From: CAYXDR01 sp046498185
GTDB lineage: Bacteria; Desulfobacterota; DSM-4660; Desulfatiglandales; Desulfatiglandaceae
Length of the DNA: 34,943 nt
Reading direction: 5' to 3'
Assembly (NCBI GenBank): GCA_046498185.1
Contig: JAWOBE010000067.1
Location: forward strand, 1-34,943
Within the stretch, counting starts at the first letter, position 1. Each line of letters opens with the position of its first letter. The position numbers were made by a program, and so were the translations under genes. A model generated the notes under the pieces. That model ran no database searches and was not told where the DNA came from. It saw only the letters and a program-made list of their open reading frames with translations. Positions 23,614 through 32,435 of this stretch are shown here, piece after piece.

Positions 23614-24369
23614 CTACTGCTTCATATGCCTCTGCCTAACCACCTCGGCCAGCAGAACCCCGGCCGCCACCGAAACATTGAGGCTTTCCACTGCTCCGGA
23701 TCCAGGAATCGAAACCAGCCCGTCGCAGCTTTTTCTCACCGCGTCCCCCAGGCCTTTATGTTCATTCCCCAGAACCACTGTCACAGGCACACGCCAATCG
23801 AAATCATAAACAGACAGCGTAGATTCACCGGCGGCCCCCATTATCCAGAATCCGGCCTTCTTCAAAAGCGACAAGGCTCTGTTCAAGTTGACGACCCGGC
23901 TCACAGCCACCGAAGAATGAGCTCCGCTTGAGCGTTTGAGCACCGAGGGAGTAACACGGGCCGACCGATCCTTGGGAATAACCACCGCCTCCACGCCGAA
24001 AAAAGCCGCTGTTCTTATTATAGCCCCGAAATTACCTTCATCCGTGATATGATCCAGCGCCAGAACCAACCTGGATTCAAAGCGTCCGGCGGGCTGCTCG
24101 ATTACGTCTTCAAGCGGTGTATAAATGAATTCCCCAACAGACAAAGCAACACCCTGGTGAGCCACGCCGGGAGCCAGCCGTTCCAAATCGATAGCCCTGA
24201 CCTCGACCACCGGGATTTTCCGCCGCCTTGCGAGCGAAAGGACCTCCTCGATCCGACCCGAGCGCTTTCCAGGGACTATCCACAGGGATTCCGCCCTTGA
24301 AAACCCCTTCAAAAGTGCTTCCCGAACTGCATGATAGCCGGGGATAATATCATGCCGGCCTTTATCCAT
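23614..24369 (-). CDS. rlmB: TrmH-family rRNA 2'-O-methyltransferase (RlmB-like)
   Basis: 251 residues from the ATG at 24367-24369, which overlaps the end of gmk by 8 bases; longer readings run into gmk. An N-terminal substrate-binding domain (IIPGYHAVREALLKG) is followed by the SpoU knot with DHITDEGNFGAIIRTAAFFG, VVLGNEHKGL and IPGSGAVESLNVSVAAGVLL. This architecture is typical of RlmB, which methylates G2251 of 23S rRNA. Related TrmH-family enzymes modify other positions, so the exact site is inferred. It is the last gene of the minus-strand block. Confidence 0.9.
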   Translation of the reverse strand: MDKGRHDIIPGYHAVREALLKGFSRAESLWIVPGKRSGRIEEVLSLARRRKIPVVEVRAIDLERLAPGVAHQGVALSVGEFIYTPLEDVIEQPAGRFESRLVLALDHITDEGNFGAIIRTAAFFGVEAVVIPKDRSARVTPSVLKRSSGAHSSVAVSRVVNLNRALSLLKKAGFWIMGAAGESTLSVYDFDWRVPVTVVLGNEHKGLGDAVRKSCDGLVSIPGSGAVESLNVSVAAGVLLAEVVRQRHMKQ

Positions 24370-25024
24370 CAGCACCCGTCCCACCTCGTGCTCCAACGAT
24401 GTCAGCGGACCCACCGAATATGCCTATCCGGAACCGCTCCTCAATCGGCCGGAGAGCCCGGGCGGTGCGGCATCGGAATGCATTGATTATAGCTTCCGCG
24501 CTGTTTATCGCTTCCGCCAAATCTTCATTGACGACAAGGTAATCGTAGCGAATGCATTTATAAATGATGCTGCGGGCTTCAGCCATTCGGCTTCGAACAA
24601 CTTTCGGAGCGTCGGTGCCCCGTTCGACCAGCCGCCGCTCCAGTTCTTCAAATGAGGGTGGCAAAATGAAGATCAGTACGCTTTCGGGAAACACTGTCTT
24701 GATATTAAACGCGCCCTCGGTATCGACATCCAGCAAAACATCAAGGCCCGAGGCAGTCCACGACCGGAGCTTGGCCGCAGATGTGCCGTAATAGCAACCG
24801 TAAACCAAGGCCCACTCCACCATCTCGCCTCGTGAAATCATATCCTTGAATTCGGCCTCATCGACGAAAAAATAATCCACCCCGTCCTTTTCGTCTCCTC
24901 TTGGAGGTCTCGTTGTATAAGAAACCGAATACGACGTTGAGCTTATACGCCCTCTCAAGGCCTTTATTATTGTCGATTTTCCGGTTCCCGAAGGTGCGGA
25001 AAACACAAAAAGCTGTCCGTTCAT
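24362..25024 (-). CDS. gmk: guanylate kinase
   Basis: 220 residues from the ATG at 25022-25024 (a GTG at 25030 adds two). It phosphorylates GMP to GDP with ATP. The P-loop is FVFSAPSGTGKSTI, and the GMP-binding SYTTRPPRGDEKDGVDYFFV and GEMVEWALVYGCYYGTS are all present. LDVDTEGAFNIK follows, where many homologs read DIDVQGA. The C-terminus has about 15 extra residues rich in Gly and Ala. Start and stop of neighbours overlap or nearly touch (TGATAATG with the remA-like gene), consistent with an operon. Confidence 0.95.
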   Translation of the reverse strand: MNGQLFVFSAPSGTGKSTIIKALRGRISSTSYSVSYTTRPPRGDEKDGVDYFFVDEAEFKDMISRGEMVEWALVYGCYYGTSAAKLRSWTASGLDVLLDVDTEGAFNIKTVFPESVLIFILPPSFEELERRLVERGTDAPKVVRSRMAEARSIIYKCIRYDYLVVNEDLAEAINSAEAIINAFRCRTARALRPIEERFRIGIFGGSADIVGARGGTGADG

Positions 25025-25026
25025 TA

Positions 25027-25311
25027 TCACTCGATTATATCTTCCCTGGTCAGCGCACAGGTCGGCCCGAATCTCTGGGCAAGGGTCTCGGTTTGAACAG
25101 CAGAAAGAATCACGTGATTGCTGTCGGTGATAATAATCGACCGTGTTCGGCGGCCCTGGGTCGCATCGATCAATCTTTTCTCCTCGCGGGCCTCGTCCCT
25201 GAGTCTTCTTATCGGCGCGGCGTTCGGTGAAATGATCGCAATAACCCTCAGGGAAACCACCGAATTGCCGAACCCTACATTGACCAGTTTTGCACTCATA
25301 CCTTTCTCCAT
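25027..25311 (-). CDS. RemA-like DUF370 protein
   Basis: 94 residues, or 90 from the internal ATG that follows GGAG at six bases. The core KLVNVGFGNSVVSLRVIAII, SPNAAPIRRLRDEAREE, LIDATQGRRTRSIIITDSNH and VILSAVQTETLAQRF is the DUF370/RemA family. In Bacillus RemA is a DNA-binding regulator of matrix genes. In proteobacteria it is found constantly between yicC and gmk, as here, with function unknown. It starts 2 bases after the yicC stop. Confidence 0.9.
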   Translation of the reverse strand: MEKGMSAKLVNVGFGNSVVSLRVIAIISPNAAPIRRLRDEAREEKRLIDATQGRRTRSIIITDSNHVILSAVQTETLAQRFGPTCALTREDIIE

Positions 25312-25313
25312 TC

Positions 25314-26195
25314 CTATTCTATGTTTTGAACCTGCTCCCTGATTTTTTCCAGCTCCGCCTTCATTTCCACCACCAGCGACGAGACGAGGCTATCGGAAGA
25401 CTTGGAACCAATCGTGTTCACTTCGCGGTTCATTTCCTGCAGCAGGAAATCGAGCCGCCTACCGACGGCTTCTTCACTTTCCAGGAAAGTGTTGAACTGC
25501 GCAAGGTGACTCCGTACTCTCACCACTTCCTCTGTGACATCCATCCGGTCCGCGAAATAGGCGATTTCCTGGGCCAGCCTCCATTCATCAACCGGTATAT
25601 CCCCGATAAGCCGGGAGACATTTTCCTTGAGTCTGTCGGCTGCCGAATCTACTACCTCCGGTGCCCGCGATTCGACCTGAGAAACGTGTTTTCCGATGGC
25701 TTCGAGCCGCATCTCGATATCGGACCGAATAGCATCGCCCTCTGCGGATCTCATATCGTCAAATGAATCGAGCGCCTTGGTCATCGCGGCGATGACCGGA
25801 ATCTTCAAATCTTCCAGATCAAATTGCAATGGCTTAACAGTCAAAACATCCTTCATCTGACAAAGCGTTTCGGCACGCAGTGTTCCATCCAGCCCATACC
25901 GTTTTGCAAGCTCTGAAACAATTCTTACATAGGAATCAGCCAGTGAATCATTCAGGGCAAACTCGGTTGGACTCTCCTGCGACCCCGAATCCAATTGAAC
26001 GCCGATCTCCAAGCGACCCCGGCTTACCCTCGCACCCACAAGAGCTTTCAATTCAGGCTCGATGCCTTGTATCAACTTGGGCAATTTGAGGATTATATCA
26101 CGATATCGATTGTTCACAGATCTGATTTCAACACAAAGCATTAAATCATTCCATCTATGTTCAGCCCTGCCATACGCAGTCATGCTTTTAACCAA
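25314..26195 (-). CDS. yicC: YicC-family endoribonuclease
   Basis: 293 residues. The start is a TTG in the sequence reading MVKSMTAYGRAEH, the normal N-terminus of the family, with AAAGGAG nine bases upstream. The C-terminal DUF1732 segment is well conserved (RRLDFLLQEMNREVNTIGSK, SSLVVEMKAELEKIREQVQNIE). YicC proteins are RNases that act in stationary phase and on small RNAs in E. coli. The order with a remA-like gene and gmk downstream is conserved in many bacteria. Confidence 0.93.
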   Translation of the reverse strand: MVKSMTAYGRAEHRWNDLMLCVEIRSVNNRYRDIILKLPKLIQGIEPELKALVGARVSRGRLEIGVQLDSGSQESPTEFALNDSLADSYVRIVSELAKRYGLDGTLRAETLCQMKDVLTVKPLQFDLEDLKIPVIAAMTKALDSFDDMRSAEGDAIRSDIEMRLEAIGKHVSQVESRAPEVVDSAADRLKENVSRLIGDIPVDEWRLAQEIAYFADRMDVTEEVVRVRSHLAQFNTFLESEEAVGRRLDFLLQEMNREVNTIGSKSSDSLVSSLVVEMKAELEKIREQVQNIE

Positions 26196-26210
26196 ATTAT
26201 AAAACTCCTT

Positions 26211-26801
26211 TCAGTATTCCTCGGAATCTTCCTGGGTGCTTCGGCCCTCATCCACGACGCGCGATGCACGCAACTGAGTCATGTACAGTGCGCGCAGTTC
26301 ATTAAAATGCGCTATCATTTCCGGTGCAGCGTAATCCGGATATGTCCAGTTCAATGGTTTGAAACTGCCGCGTGAAAACACAAGCGTAAGATCTGCATAA
26401 ACGCCATTCCCCAGATAAATTCGATGGATATAATTTTTCCCCGTTGCCAGCACCAACCGTTCGGCGCAGAGATATCCCGGGTCGATATTGATGCTACGGC
26501 TGCCGGAAGCTGTGTAATCCGCCTCGATTTCATGTGACGCAAGCTTAATGTCTACAAGGGATTCCGGAGAAATCAGCCGCTCGAAGGCAACGAACCTTCG
26601 ATGCAGGGGCCAGCCCATTTCTTTTTCATAGTACCTGGTCCGATCGAACATAAGAGGAGGGCTCCGCCAGTCCACAGTCCCAAGCCTCACGGCAAGGATT
26701 TCTTCCACCTCCCTTAAAACCTCGGGGTCGGCGGCGAAGGCTCCGATAAAAAGCTTCACAGGCTCAGGTTGTGTCAAATCACTCAATTTCACCCCCGTCA
26801 A
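26211..26801 (-). CDS. DUF4416 family protein
   Basis: Up to 196 residues. The frame opens with a TTG at 26801, but a second TTG at 26786 preceded by GGGGGTG would give SDLTQPEPVKLFIGAFAADP, the usual beginning of the family, and is likelier. The conserved core includes RTRYYEKEMGWPLHRRFVAF, DPGYLCAERLVLATGKNYIH and GVYADLTLVFSRGSFKPLNW. The function is unknown. The family is common in Desulfobacterota and related anaerobes, often next to yicC, as here (15 bases upstream of yicC). Confidence 0.87.
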   Translation of the reverse strand: MTGVKLSDLTQPEPVKLFIGAFAADPEVLREVEEILAVRLGTVDWRSPPLMFDRTRYYEKEMGWPLHRRFVAFERLISPESLVDIKLASHEIEADYTASGSRSINIDPGYLCAERLVLATGKNYIHRIYLGNGVYADLTLVFSRGSFKPLNWTYPDYAAPEMIAHFNELRALYMTQLRASRVVDEGRSTQEDSEEY

Positions 26802-26820
26802 TGCGTTTCTTCAGGCACGA

Positions 26821-27837
26821 TCAAATGCCTCCGTTCACCGCCAGCTTAAGCTCCTCGGCGCTCACCACGGATGTGCCCAGCTGCCCAACAACGATGCCGG
26901 CCGCGAAATTTGAAAGAACCGCCGCAGAATACAGGTCCAGGCCGGATCCGAGAGCCACGCTGAAAGTGCCTATAACGGTGTCGCCCGCCCCGGTCACATC
27001 GAAAACCTGTTTCGCAACGGTAGGTATATGAGAAGGATCTTTATCTTTCTCAAAGAGAGTCATCCCGTTTTTTCCCTGCGTAATGAGTACCGAGCGGCAG
27101 CCCAGTATTTGAAGCATTTTTTCGCCGGCCGATTGAAGCGTTTCTTCGTCAATGATCTCGAAACCACAAAACGATCCTGCTTCGTGGTGGTTTGGGGTTA
27201 TCACGTCAACATCTCGGTAATATTGGAAATTGCCGGTTTTAGGATCCACTGCTATCTTTACCCGATCAGCACTCTTTTCTGCATTGAGCGCCAGCAGGTG
27301 TTCCATGACCGGCGCGGATACCATACCCTTGCCGTAATCGCTTACCACCACAAGATCTACGGAGTGTAGCCTATCTGAAAGGTAATTTTTGATTTTTTCA
27401 ATGGTTCCCGGCTTAGGAACCTCCCGGCGTTCACAATCGAAACGCACCACCTGCTGACCCTGGGCCACCACCCTCGTTTTGACGCTGGTAGGCCTGCCGG
27501 CTTCCACAAAAACACCATCGGTGTTCACGGACATATTGGAAAGTTTTGCAATTATTTCGCTTCCCGGCTGATCGTCACCCACAACGCCGCAAAGCAGCGA
27601 GGCAGCCCCCAGCGTTGTTATATTGTTCACAACATTGGCGGCCCCCCCGCACATCGTACTTTCCTTGCACACGTCTACAACCGGAACCGGAGCCTCGGGA
27701 GATATCCGCGAAACATCCCCCCAAAGGTACCTGTCAAGTATGATATCACCGACAACCATTACCTTGGCGGAAGAAAATTTATCTATATATTCTTCGAGTT
27801 CTTTTCCGCGATATTTGCGGTCAAAATTCCAAATCAT
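26821..27837 (-). CDS. rfaE1: D-glycero-beta-D-manno-heptose-7-phosphate kinase (PfkB family)
   Basis: 338 residues. It phosphorylates heptose 7-phosphate at C1 on the way to ADP-heptose for the lipopolysaccharide inner core. PfkB motifs are visible: the N-terminal VVGDIILDRYLWGDVSRISP with EAPVPVV, CGGAANVVNNITTLGA, and the C-terminal DVTGAGDTVIGTF, whose Asp is the catalytic base. The second HldE domain (nucleotidyltransferase) is absent, so this is the kinase-only RfaE1/HldA form. It starts the minus-strand block; the ATG at 27837 has a weak ribosome binding site. Confidence 0.92.
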   Translation of the reverse strand: MIWNFDRKYRGKELEEYIDKFSSAKVMVVGDIILDRYLWGDVSRISPEAPVPVVDVCKESTMCGGAANVVNNITTLGAASLLCGVVGDDQPGSEIIAKLSNMSVNTDGVFVEAGRPTSVKTRVVAQGQQVVRFDCERREVPKPGTIEKIKNYLSDRLHSVDLVVVSDYGKGMVSAPVMEHLLALNAEKSADRVKIAVDPKTGNFQYYRDVDVITPNHHEAGSFCGFEIIDEETLQSAGEKMLQILGCRSVLITQGKNGMTLFEKDKDPSHIPTVAKQVFDVTGAGDTVIGTFSVALGSGLDLYSAAVLSNFAAGIVVGQLGTSVVSAEELKLAVNGGI

Positions 27838-27863
27838 TCAAAAAACCCACATTTTTTAAAAGG

Positions 27864-28006
27864 TTCATCATTGATGGCATCGTAAAAGGTCTAGGCCGCT
27901 TTTTATACCACCAATAGTGTTTTCTTGTCCACATCCAACCGATCAACACCAATACCGATACCGACGTCGATAACGAGAAAATCGCGGTTGGAAAATGCTC
28001 CCGCAG
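27864..28006. repeat. dispersed repeat segment with CCGATA/CCGACG units and AATCGCGGTTG motif
   Basis: From 27864 the segment opens with TTGATGGCATCGTAAAAGGTC, matching the arm at 6590. It continues with CAACACCAATACCGATACCG, resembling the CCGATACCAACGCCGACAGC of 6665-6684. It ends with AATCGCGGTTGGAAAATGCT near 27979, the motif at 15546 and 32755. It fills the 309-base gap between rfaE1 and the receiver gene, apart from the promoter at 28067. No gene is seen here. Confidence 0.55.
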
Positions 28007-28066
28007 GGGCGTAAAAGGAAAAAGAGCGACGGAATATAAAAAGCACCCCTCTCTTAAACAAAAAAT

Positions 28067-28095
28067 TTGGACAAAACACAATTCTTTGCTATATT
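28067..28095 (+). promoter_or_regulatory. sigma-70-type promoter for the receiver-domain gene
   Basis: TTGGAC at 28067-28072, 17 bases, TATATT at 28090-28095; a start near 28102 would leave a leader of about 45 bases containing GGAGGG. This is the best promoter in the window. Confidence 0.6.
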
Positions 28096-28146
28096 GGCGG
28101 CCGTGCGTTGCATGCCGCTCGCATAAAATACGGAGGGCAATTCGAC

Positions 28147-28653
28147 ATGACTTCAGAGAGCCCACTCAAAAACAAGGTTATTCTGGTAGTCGACGATGAA
28201 CCCGATATCCTTGAAACCGTGGAAGAAGAACTGGACATGTGCCTGGTTCACAAAGCCACGGACTATGACACGGCGCTGCAATATCTGCTAAGCTACACCT
28301 ACGATGCAGTGGTCCTGGACATCATGGGGGTGAACGGGTTCGAACTTTTGAAAACCGCTGTTTCAAAAGGCTTCCCGGCCGTGATGCTGACAGCCCACTC
28401 CCTCTCACCCGAATCTCTAAAAAAATCGATCAAGTTGGGGGCGCTGTCATTCCTGCCGAAAGAAAAGATTCCCGAACTTCGCTCCTTTCTCGAAGACGTC
28501 GTCAGCGGGAGCGGAAAATCGGTCTGGAAAAAGCTTTTCGACCGGCTGGGAGGGTATTTCAACAGGCGGTTCGGGCCGGACTGGAAAGAAAAAGACAAAT
28601 TTTTCAAGGAATTTGAGGAGGAACTGGAAAACCTGTTCTATGAGCATTCTTGA
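28147..28653 (+). CDS. response regulator receiver-domain protein with C-terminal helical extension
   Basis: 168 residues from the ATG at 28147, which follows GGAGGG. The receiver fold is complete: acidic pair VVDDEPD, phosphoacceptor Asp in AVVLDIMGVNGFELL, Thr in VMLTAHS and Lys in FLPKEKIPEL. After residue about 120 a short, charged extension (WKKLFDRLGGYFNRRFGPDW, then KFFKEFEEELENLFYEHS) replaces any known output domain. No histidine kinase is adjacent, so it is an orphan. It probably acts through protein contact. Confidence 0.88.
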   Translation: MTSESPLKNKVILVVDDEPDILETVEEELDMCLVHKATDYDTALQYLLSYTYDAVVLDIMGVNGFELLKTAVSKGFPAVMLTAHSLSPESLKKSIKLGALSFLPKEKIPELRSFLEDVVSGSGKSVWKKLFDRLGGYFNRRFGPDWKEKDKFFKEFEEELENLFYEHS

Positions 28654-28671
28654 AAAAGTGTTCCAGCCACG

Positions 28672-31239
28672 TCAGGAAGCAGAAGGTTTATAGCCTTCTT
28701 CGACCGGGTCTCCTCTAAGATTACGAATCACGGGCTTGGGATGTTTTTTCTCGTGTTCTTCAAGCGCCTTTTCCAGGCCTTTTTTAACATCGTCGTCGAG
28801 AGAAACCCAACCCCGCCTTCCACGGCATTTGGGAAATGTTGAACATGCGAGCCACGGTCCTTTGGCCCCTCTTCTCAAAACCAACGGCGATCCGCATTTC
28901 GGGCAGGGAAGATCCGTCTTCAGGGGCGGAATCTTCGGCGAAGAGACACTGCCTTTTGAATCCAGGTTTACGATTCCATTGCATTCCGGATACCCGGAGC
29001 AGCTCAAGAAAGGACCGAAGCGTCCTCTCCGCAAAACCATAGGCTTTCCGCATTTCGGACAGGCTATGTCTGTCATTTCAGGTTCCATCGGATCACCGTT
29101 TCTGTCTATTGGGGCGGCATAAGTGCAATCCGGGTAAGCTGCACAGCTCAAGAACCTTCCGTTCTTCCCGAAACGGTAAACAGTGCGGCCTCCACATCTC
29201 GGGCATTTATGTGGAGCAGGCACCGTTTCCGCCTTAGCGTGGCCGATATCATCATAAGCCGATTGAAGGCGACTGTTGAAAGGATTGTAGAAATCCCGCA
29301 CCATTTTTACCCAGTCGAGATTCTTTTCCTCGATATCATCGAGCCTCTGCTCCATCTCCCTGGTGTAGCCAACCTCCATAATTTCAGGGAAAGCTTCAAT
29401 CAACTTATCAGTCACAACTTTACCCAGATCTGTCGAATGAAACTTGCTCTTGATTTTTTCTACATACTTCCGATGCTGAATAACCTGTATGATTTGTGCG
29501 TAGGTGCTGGGACGCCCAATTCCCTCGGATTCCAATTTCCGGATCAGCGAAGCTTCGGTGTATTTCGGCGGAGGCTGGGTGAAATGTTGCGAGGGGTCCA
29601 GATGCAGCGCGGCCACGTCCTCTCCTTCGGTCAGCTTCGGCAGCACCGCTTCATCAGAACCCGTCGGGACTCCGGTGACCTTGTAGAACCCATCAAACAC
29701 GAGCACACGCCCTGTTGCGCGAAATACGATTTCACCGGTCTTGCTTTCCGCGGCGACCTGTACGACGGTCGAGTCCCATAAAGCGTCTGCCATCTGGCAG
29801 GCGACGAAACGTTCCCATATCAACCGATAAAGATTGCAGTGGCGGGGGCTCAAAAAAGGTTTGATCCGCTCCGGAGTCAGGCTGACGTCGGTCGGCCGGA
29901 TCGCCTCGTGGGCCTCTTGGGCCGATTTGTTCGATGAACTGAAAATATTCGCCCGCGAAGGCAGATACTTGTCCCCGAAATTGGAATTTATAAAATCTCT
30001 GGCCATTCCGACGGCTTCTCTTGACAGGTTTGTAGAATCAGTCCGCATATAGGTTATCAAACCGATTGAGCCTGAATCCCCGAGCGTCACGCCTTCATAG
30101 AGATCCTGAGCCAGCCGCATGGTGGTGTGAGCCGTTAAACCGAGCTGATTTGCCGCGGACTGCTGCATGGTGCTGGTTATGAACGGTGGATAAGGGCGGC
30201 TTTTGGTTCGTTTGGTATGAACGGATTTTACCCGCCAGGGAATTTCTCCCGCTACACGGCCCTTCAATCGAACCACCGCCGAAGAACCTTTCTTTCCTTC
30301 GACGTGTTCCTCGGAAATTCTTTCTTCGAGATTGAACCCTGCAAGGCGCGCGGCAGCTAACGCTGCTTCCTCGTCTCCGGCACGAAATTTCTTACCACCG
30401 ATTTCGGTCAAATCAGCGGCAAAACAGCCTTTACCAGAAAGCCATTCATTTTTTTCCCGTACCGAGCGCTCTCCGTTTTTTCGCTTCCCGGATTTTTCCG
30501 GGGACTCCGCCAACCACTCCCGGAAATGTGCCCCGAGAATCCCGGCCCCATCGATATCCGACGTGAAAAAACCTGTAATCGTCCAGTACTCCTCGGGGAG
30601 AAAAGCTTCTATCTCCCTGTCTCTTTCCACAATCAGCCGCACTGCGACTGACTGTACCCTACCCGCACTCAACCCGCCGGCTACTTTTTTCCACAAAAGC
30701 GGAGAGGCATTATAACCGACGATACGATCCAGCACCCTTCTAGCCTGCTGAGCGTTCACTTTATTCATATCGATAGTGCGAGGGTTCTTGAAAGCTTTTG
30801 CAATCTCATTCTTCGTTATGGCATTAAAAACCACGCGCTTGGTTTCTTCGGGGAGGAGCTTGAGTGCTTCGGCCAAATGCCATGCAATAGCCTCACCCTC
30901 GCGGTCGAGGTCCGTCGCGAGCCACACCGAGGAAGAGGCTGAAGCCGCCTTTGCCAGCCTGGTCACCGTGGCACCTTTTCCACGGATCACCTGATAAACC
31001 GGCTTAAAATCATTTTCCACCTCTACGCCGGGTACGGAATTTTTAACTCCTTTAGGGTTTTTATCCGGCAAATCACGCACATGACCCATGGAAGCCATCA
31101 CAACGTAGTCTCTTCCCAGGTATTTATTGATGGTACGCGCCTTTGCAGGCGACTCCACGATGACCAGTTGCGTTCCTTGAGCTTCTTTCCCGGCCGTTGA
31201 GGATGTCTTTTTTCTTATTGAGGTGTTATTTTTAGCCAT
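28672..31239 (-). CDS. topA: DNA topoisomerase I
   Basis: 855 residues, type IA. It relaxes negative supercoils through a transient 5'-phosphotyrosine bond. The TOPRIM domain is seen in LVIVESPAKARTINKYLGRD and WLATDLDREGEAIAWHLAEA. The active tyrosine is about residue 397 in LITYMRTDSTNLS. The C-terminus has three zinc ribbons starting CPRCGGRTVYRF, CPKCGKPMVLRR and CPKCGSPLVLRR, each with a second Cys pair of the SCxxYPDC type. In the last ribbon this pair reads CSTFPKC. The tail is basic. A segment near residue 240-320 is longer than in E. coli TopA. It is transcribed from dprA's side and ends 18 bases from the convergent receiver gene. Confidence 0.96.
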   Translation of the reverse strand: MAKNNTSIRKKTSSTAGKEAQGTQLVIVESPAKARTINKYLGRDYVVMASMGHVRDLPDKNPKGVKNSVPGVEVENDFKPVYQVIRGKGATVTRLAKAASASSSVWLATDLDREGEAIAWHLAEALKLLPEETKRVVFNAITKNEIAKAFKNPRTIDMNKVNAQQARRVLDRIVGYNASPLLWKKVAGGLSAGRVQSVAVRLIVERDREIEAFLPEEYWTITGFFTSDIDGAGILGAHFREWLAESPEKSGKRKNGERSVREKNEWLSGKGCFAADLTEIGGKKFRAGDEEAALAAARLAGFNLEERISEEHVEGKKGSSAVVRLKGRVAGEIPWRVKSVHTKRTKSRPYPPFITSTMQQSAANQLGLTAHTTMRLAQDLYEGVTLGDSGSIGLITYMRTDSTNLSREAVGMARDFINSNFGDKYLPSRANIFSSSNKSAQEAHEAIRPTDVSLTPERIKPFLSPRHCNLYRLIWERFVACQMADALWDSTVVQVAAESKTGEIVFRATGRVLVFDGFYKVTGVPTGSDEAVLPKLTEGEDVAALHLDPSQHFTQPPPKYTEASLIRKLESEGIGRPSTYAQIIQVIQHRKYVEKIKSKFHSTDLGKVVTDKLIEAFPEIMEVGYTREMEQRLDDIEEKNLDWVKMVRDFYNPFNSRLQSAYDDIGHAKAETVPAPHKCPRCGGRTVYRFGKNGRFLSCAAYPDCTYAAPIDRNGDPMEPEMTDIACPKCGKPMVLRRGRFGPFLSCSGYPECNGIVNLDSKGSVSSPKIPPLKTDLPCPKCGSPLVLRRGAKGPWLACSTFPKCRGRRGWVSLDDDVKKGLEKALEEHEKKHPKPVIRNLRGDPVEEGYKPSAS

Positions 31240-31290
31240 ACATTCTCTTTTTCTTAGTTATAATAAAAAAGTAACCCAATAAACTAGATT

Positions 31291-31315
31291 CCATCCGGCA
31301 TTTCCGGATGGTCAC
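31291..31315. repeat. GTGCCCATCCGG-family hairpin repeat, inverted copy
   Basis: CCATCCGG, loop CATTT, CCGGATGG, then TCAC: read on the minus strand it is GTGACCATCCGGAAATGCCG and so on, one base different in the outer arm from the 8195 copy. It sits between dprA and topA in the transcript, without a T-run. Confidence 0.6.
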
Positions 31316-31325
31316 AAACTACCGT

Positions 31326-32435
31326 TCAGACCTCACGGGTAAACATCTTACCCTGATGCTGCCTTACCAATCCCTGGAGTTCCAGCTTAAGGAGAATTCC
31401 GGTCACTGTGCCAGCGTCCATCCCTGCCAATGCACGGACGATTTCATCTATATGAAGCGGATAGTCGTTAAGGCGTTCGTAAACCAAGCGTTCGACAGCG
31501 CTCAAATCATCAGGGGGAGCAGCCGATTCAGCGGCCCCTGACCGAAGGGCTCCGCTCCAGCCGTATTCTTCCAGCACATCCTCGGCATGCTCAACCAATT
31601 TGGCACCCTGCTTGATCAGCTGATGGGCACCGACACTGACAAATGAACTAATGCTGCCCGGTACCGCGAACACGTCTCTTCCCTGTTCCAGGGCTGCTGA
31701 CGCCGTAATGAGAGAGCCGCTTCTCTTGGCCGCCTCAACAACCACAACTCCCTTGCTAAGTCCGCTGATAATACGGTTGCGGATCGGAAAATTCCTCGGC
31801 TCCGGATGAGTTCCGAGCGGGAATTCGCTAACCAGGCAACCCTTTTCAATTATTCTGCGGGAAAGGGCTTCATTTACAGATGGATACACGCAGTCTATCC
31901 CCGTTCCCAGCACCGCAACTGTTGATCCCCCGGCAAGCACCGCCCCCCAATGGGCCGCGGAATCAATTCCGCGTGCAAGCCCACTCACAACCCATGCACC
32001 ACGCGCCGCCAAACCGGCGGCAAGCCGCTCTGCGCTACGAAGCCCGTAATCGGTCGGGTTGCGGGAGCCCACCATCGCAAAAAGCAAGACATCCTGCGGG
32101 ATATCGATTCCTTTTATGTACAACACCATCGGCGGATTATGGATCTGCCTGAGCAGATCCGGGTAACCTTCGTCAGGCAAACACAATATCCGCGCCCCGA
32201 TTTGTTCCGCTTTAAATAATTCCCCCTCAGGATCAATCTCATGCTGCCTGCGGGAAATCCTCCGGGCCATTGTCTTTGAAACACCGTGAACTCCTGCGAG
32301 CTTTTCCAAACGGGCATTGAACACTTCTCGAGGCGAACCGAAATGCGCAACAAGCCTTCTGAAAAGGGTGCTCCCGAGGCCGGGTATCAGGTGAAGCGCC
32401 AGCCATAAAAGTCTTTCGTCAGATGTCAAAGCCAT
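31326..32435 (-). CDS. dprA: DNA-processing protein DprA/Smf
   Basis: 369 residues. DprA binds single-stranded DNA and loads RecA during transformation; many non-competent bacteria also carry it. The N-terminal helical region (LWLALHLIPGLGSTLFRRLV) is followed by the Rossmann-like core: FAMVGSRNPTDYGLRSAERL, VVSGLARGIDSAAHWGAVLA and STVAVLGTGIDCVYPSVN. SGLITASAALEQGRDVFAVP follows. A winged-helix tail (about 305-365) ends the protein. The ATG at 32435 has no ribosome binding site, but the preceding residues do not fit the family. topA follows 86 bases later. Confidence 0.94.
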   Translation of the reverse strand: MALTSDERLLWLALHLIPGLGSTLFRRLVAHFGSPREVFNARLEKLAGVHGVSKTMARRISRRQHEIDPEGELFKAEQIGARILCLPDEGYPDLLRQIHNPPMVLYIKGIDIPQDVLLFAMVGSRNPTDYGLRSAERLAAGLAARGAWVVSGLARGIDSAAHWGAVLAGGSTVAVLGTGIDCVYPSVNEALSRRIIEKGCLVSEFPLGTHPEPRNFPIRNRIISGLSKGVVVVEAAKRSGSLITASAALEQGRDVFAVPGSISSFVSVGAHQLIKQGAKLVEHAEDVLEEYGWSGALRSGAAESAAPPDDLSAVERLVYERLNDYPLHIDEIVRALAGMDAGTVTGILLKLELQGLVRQHQGKMFTREV

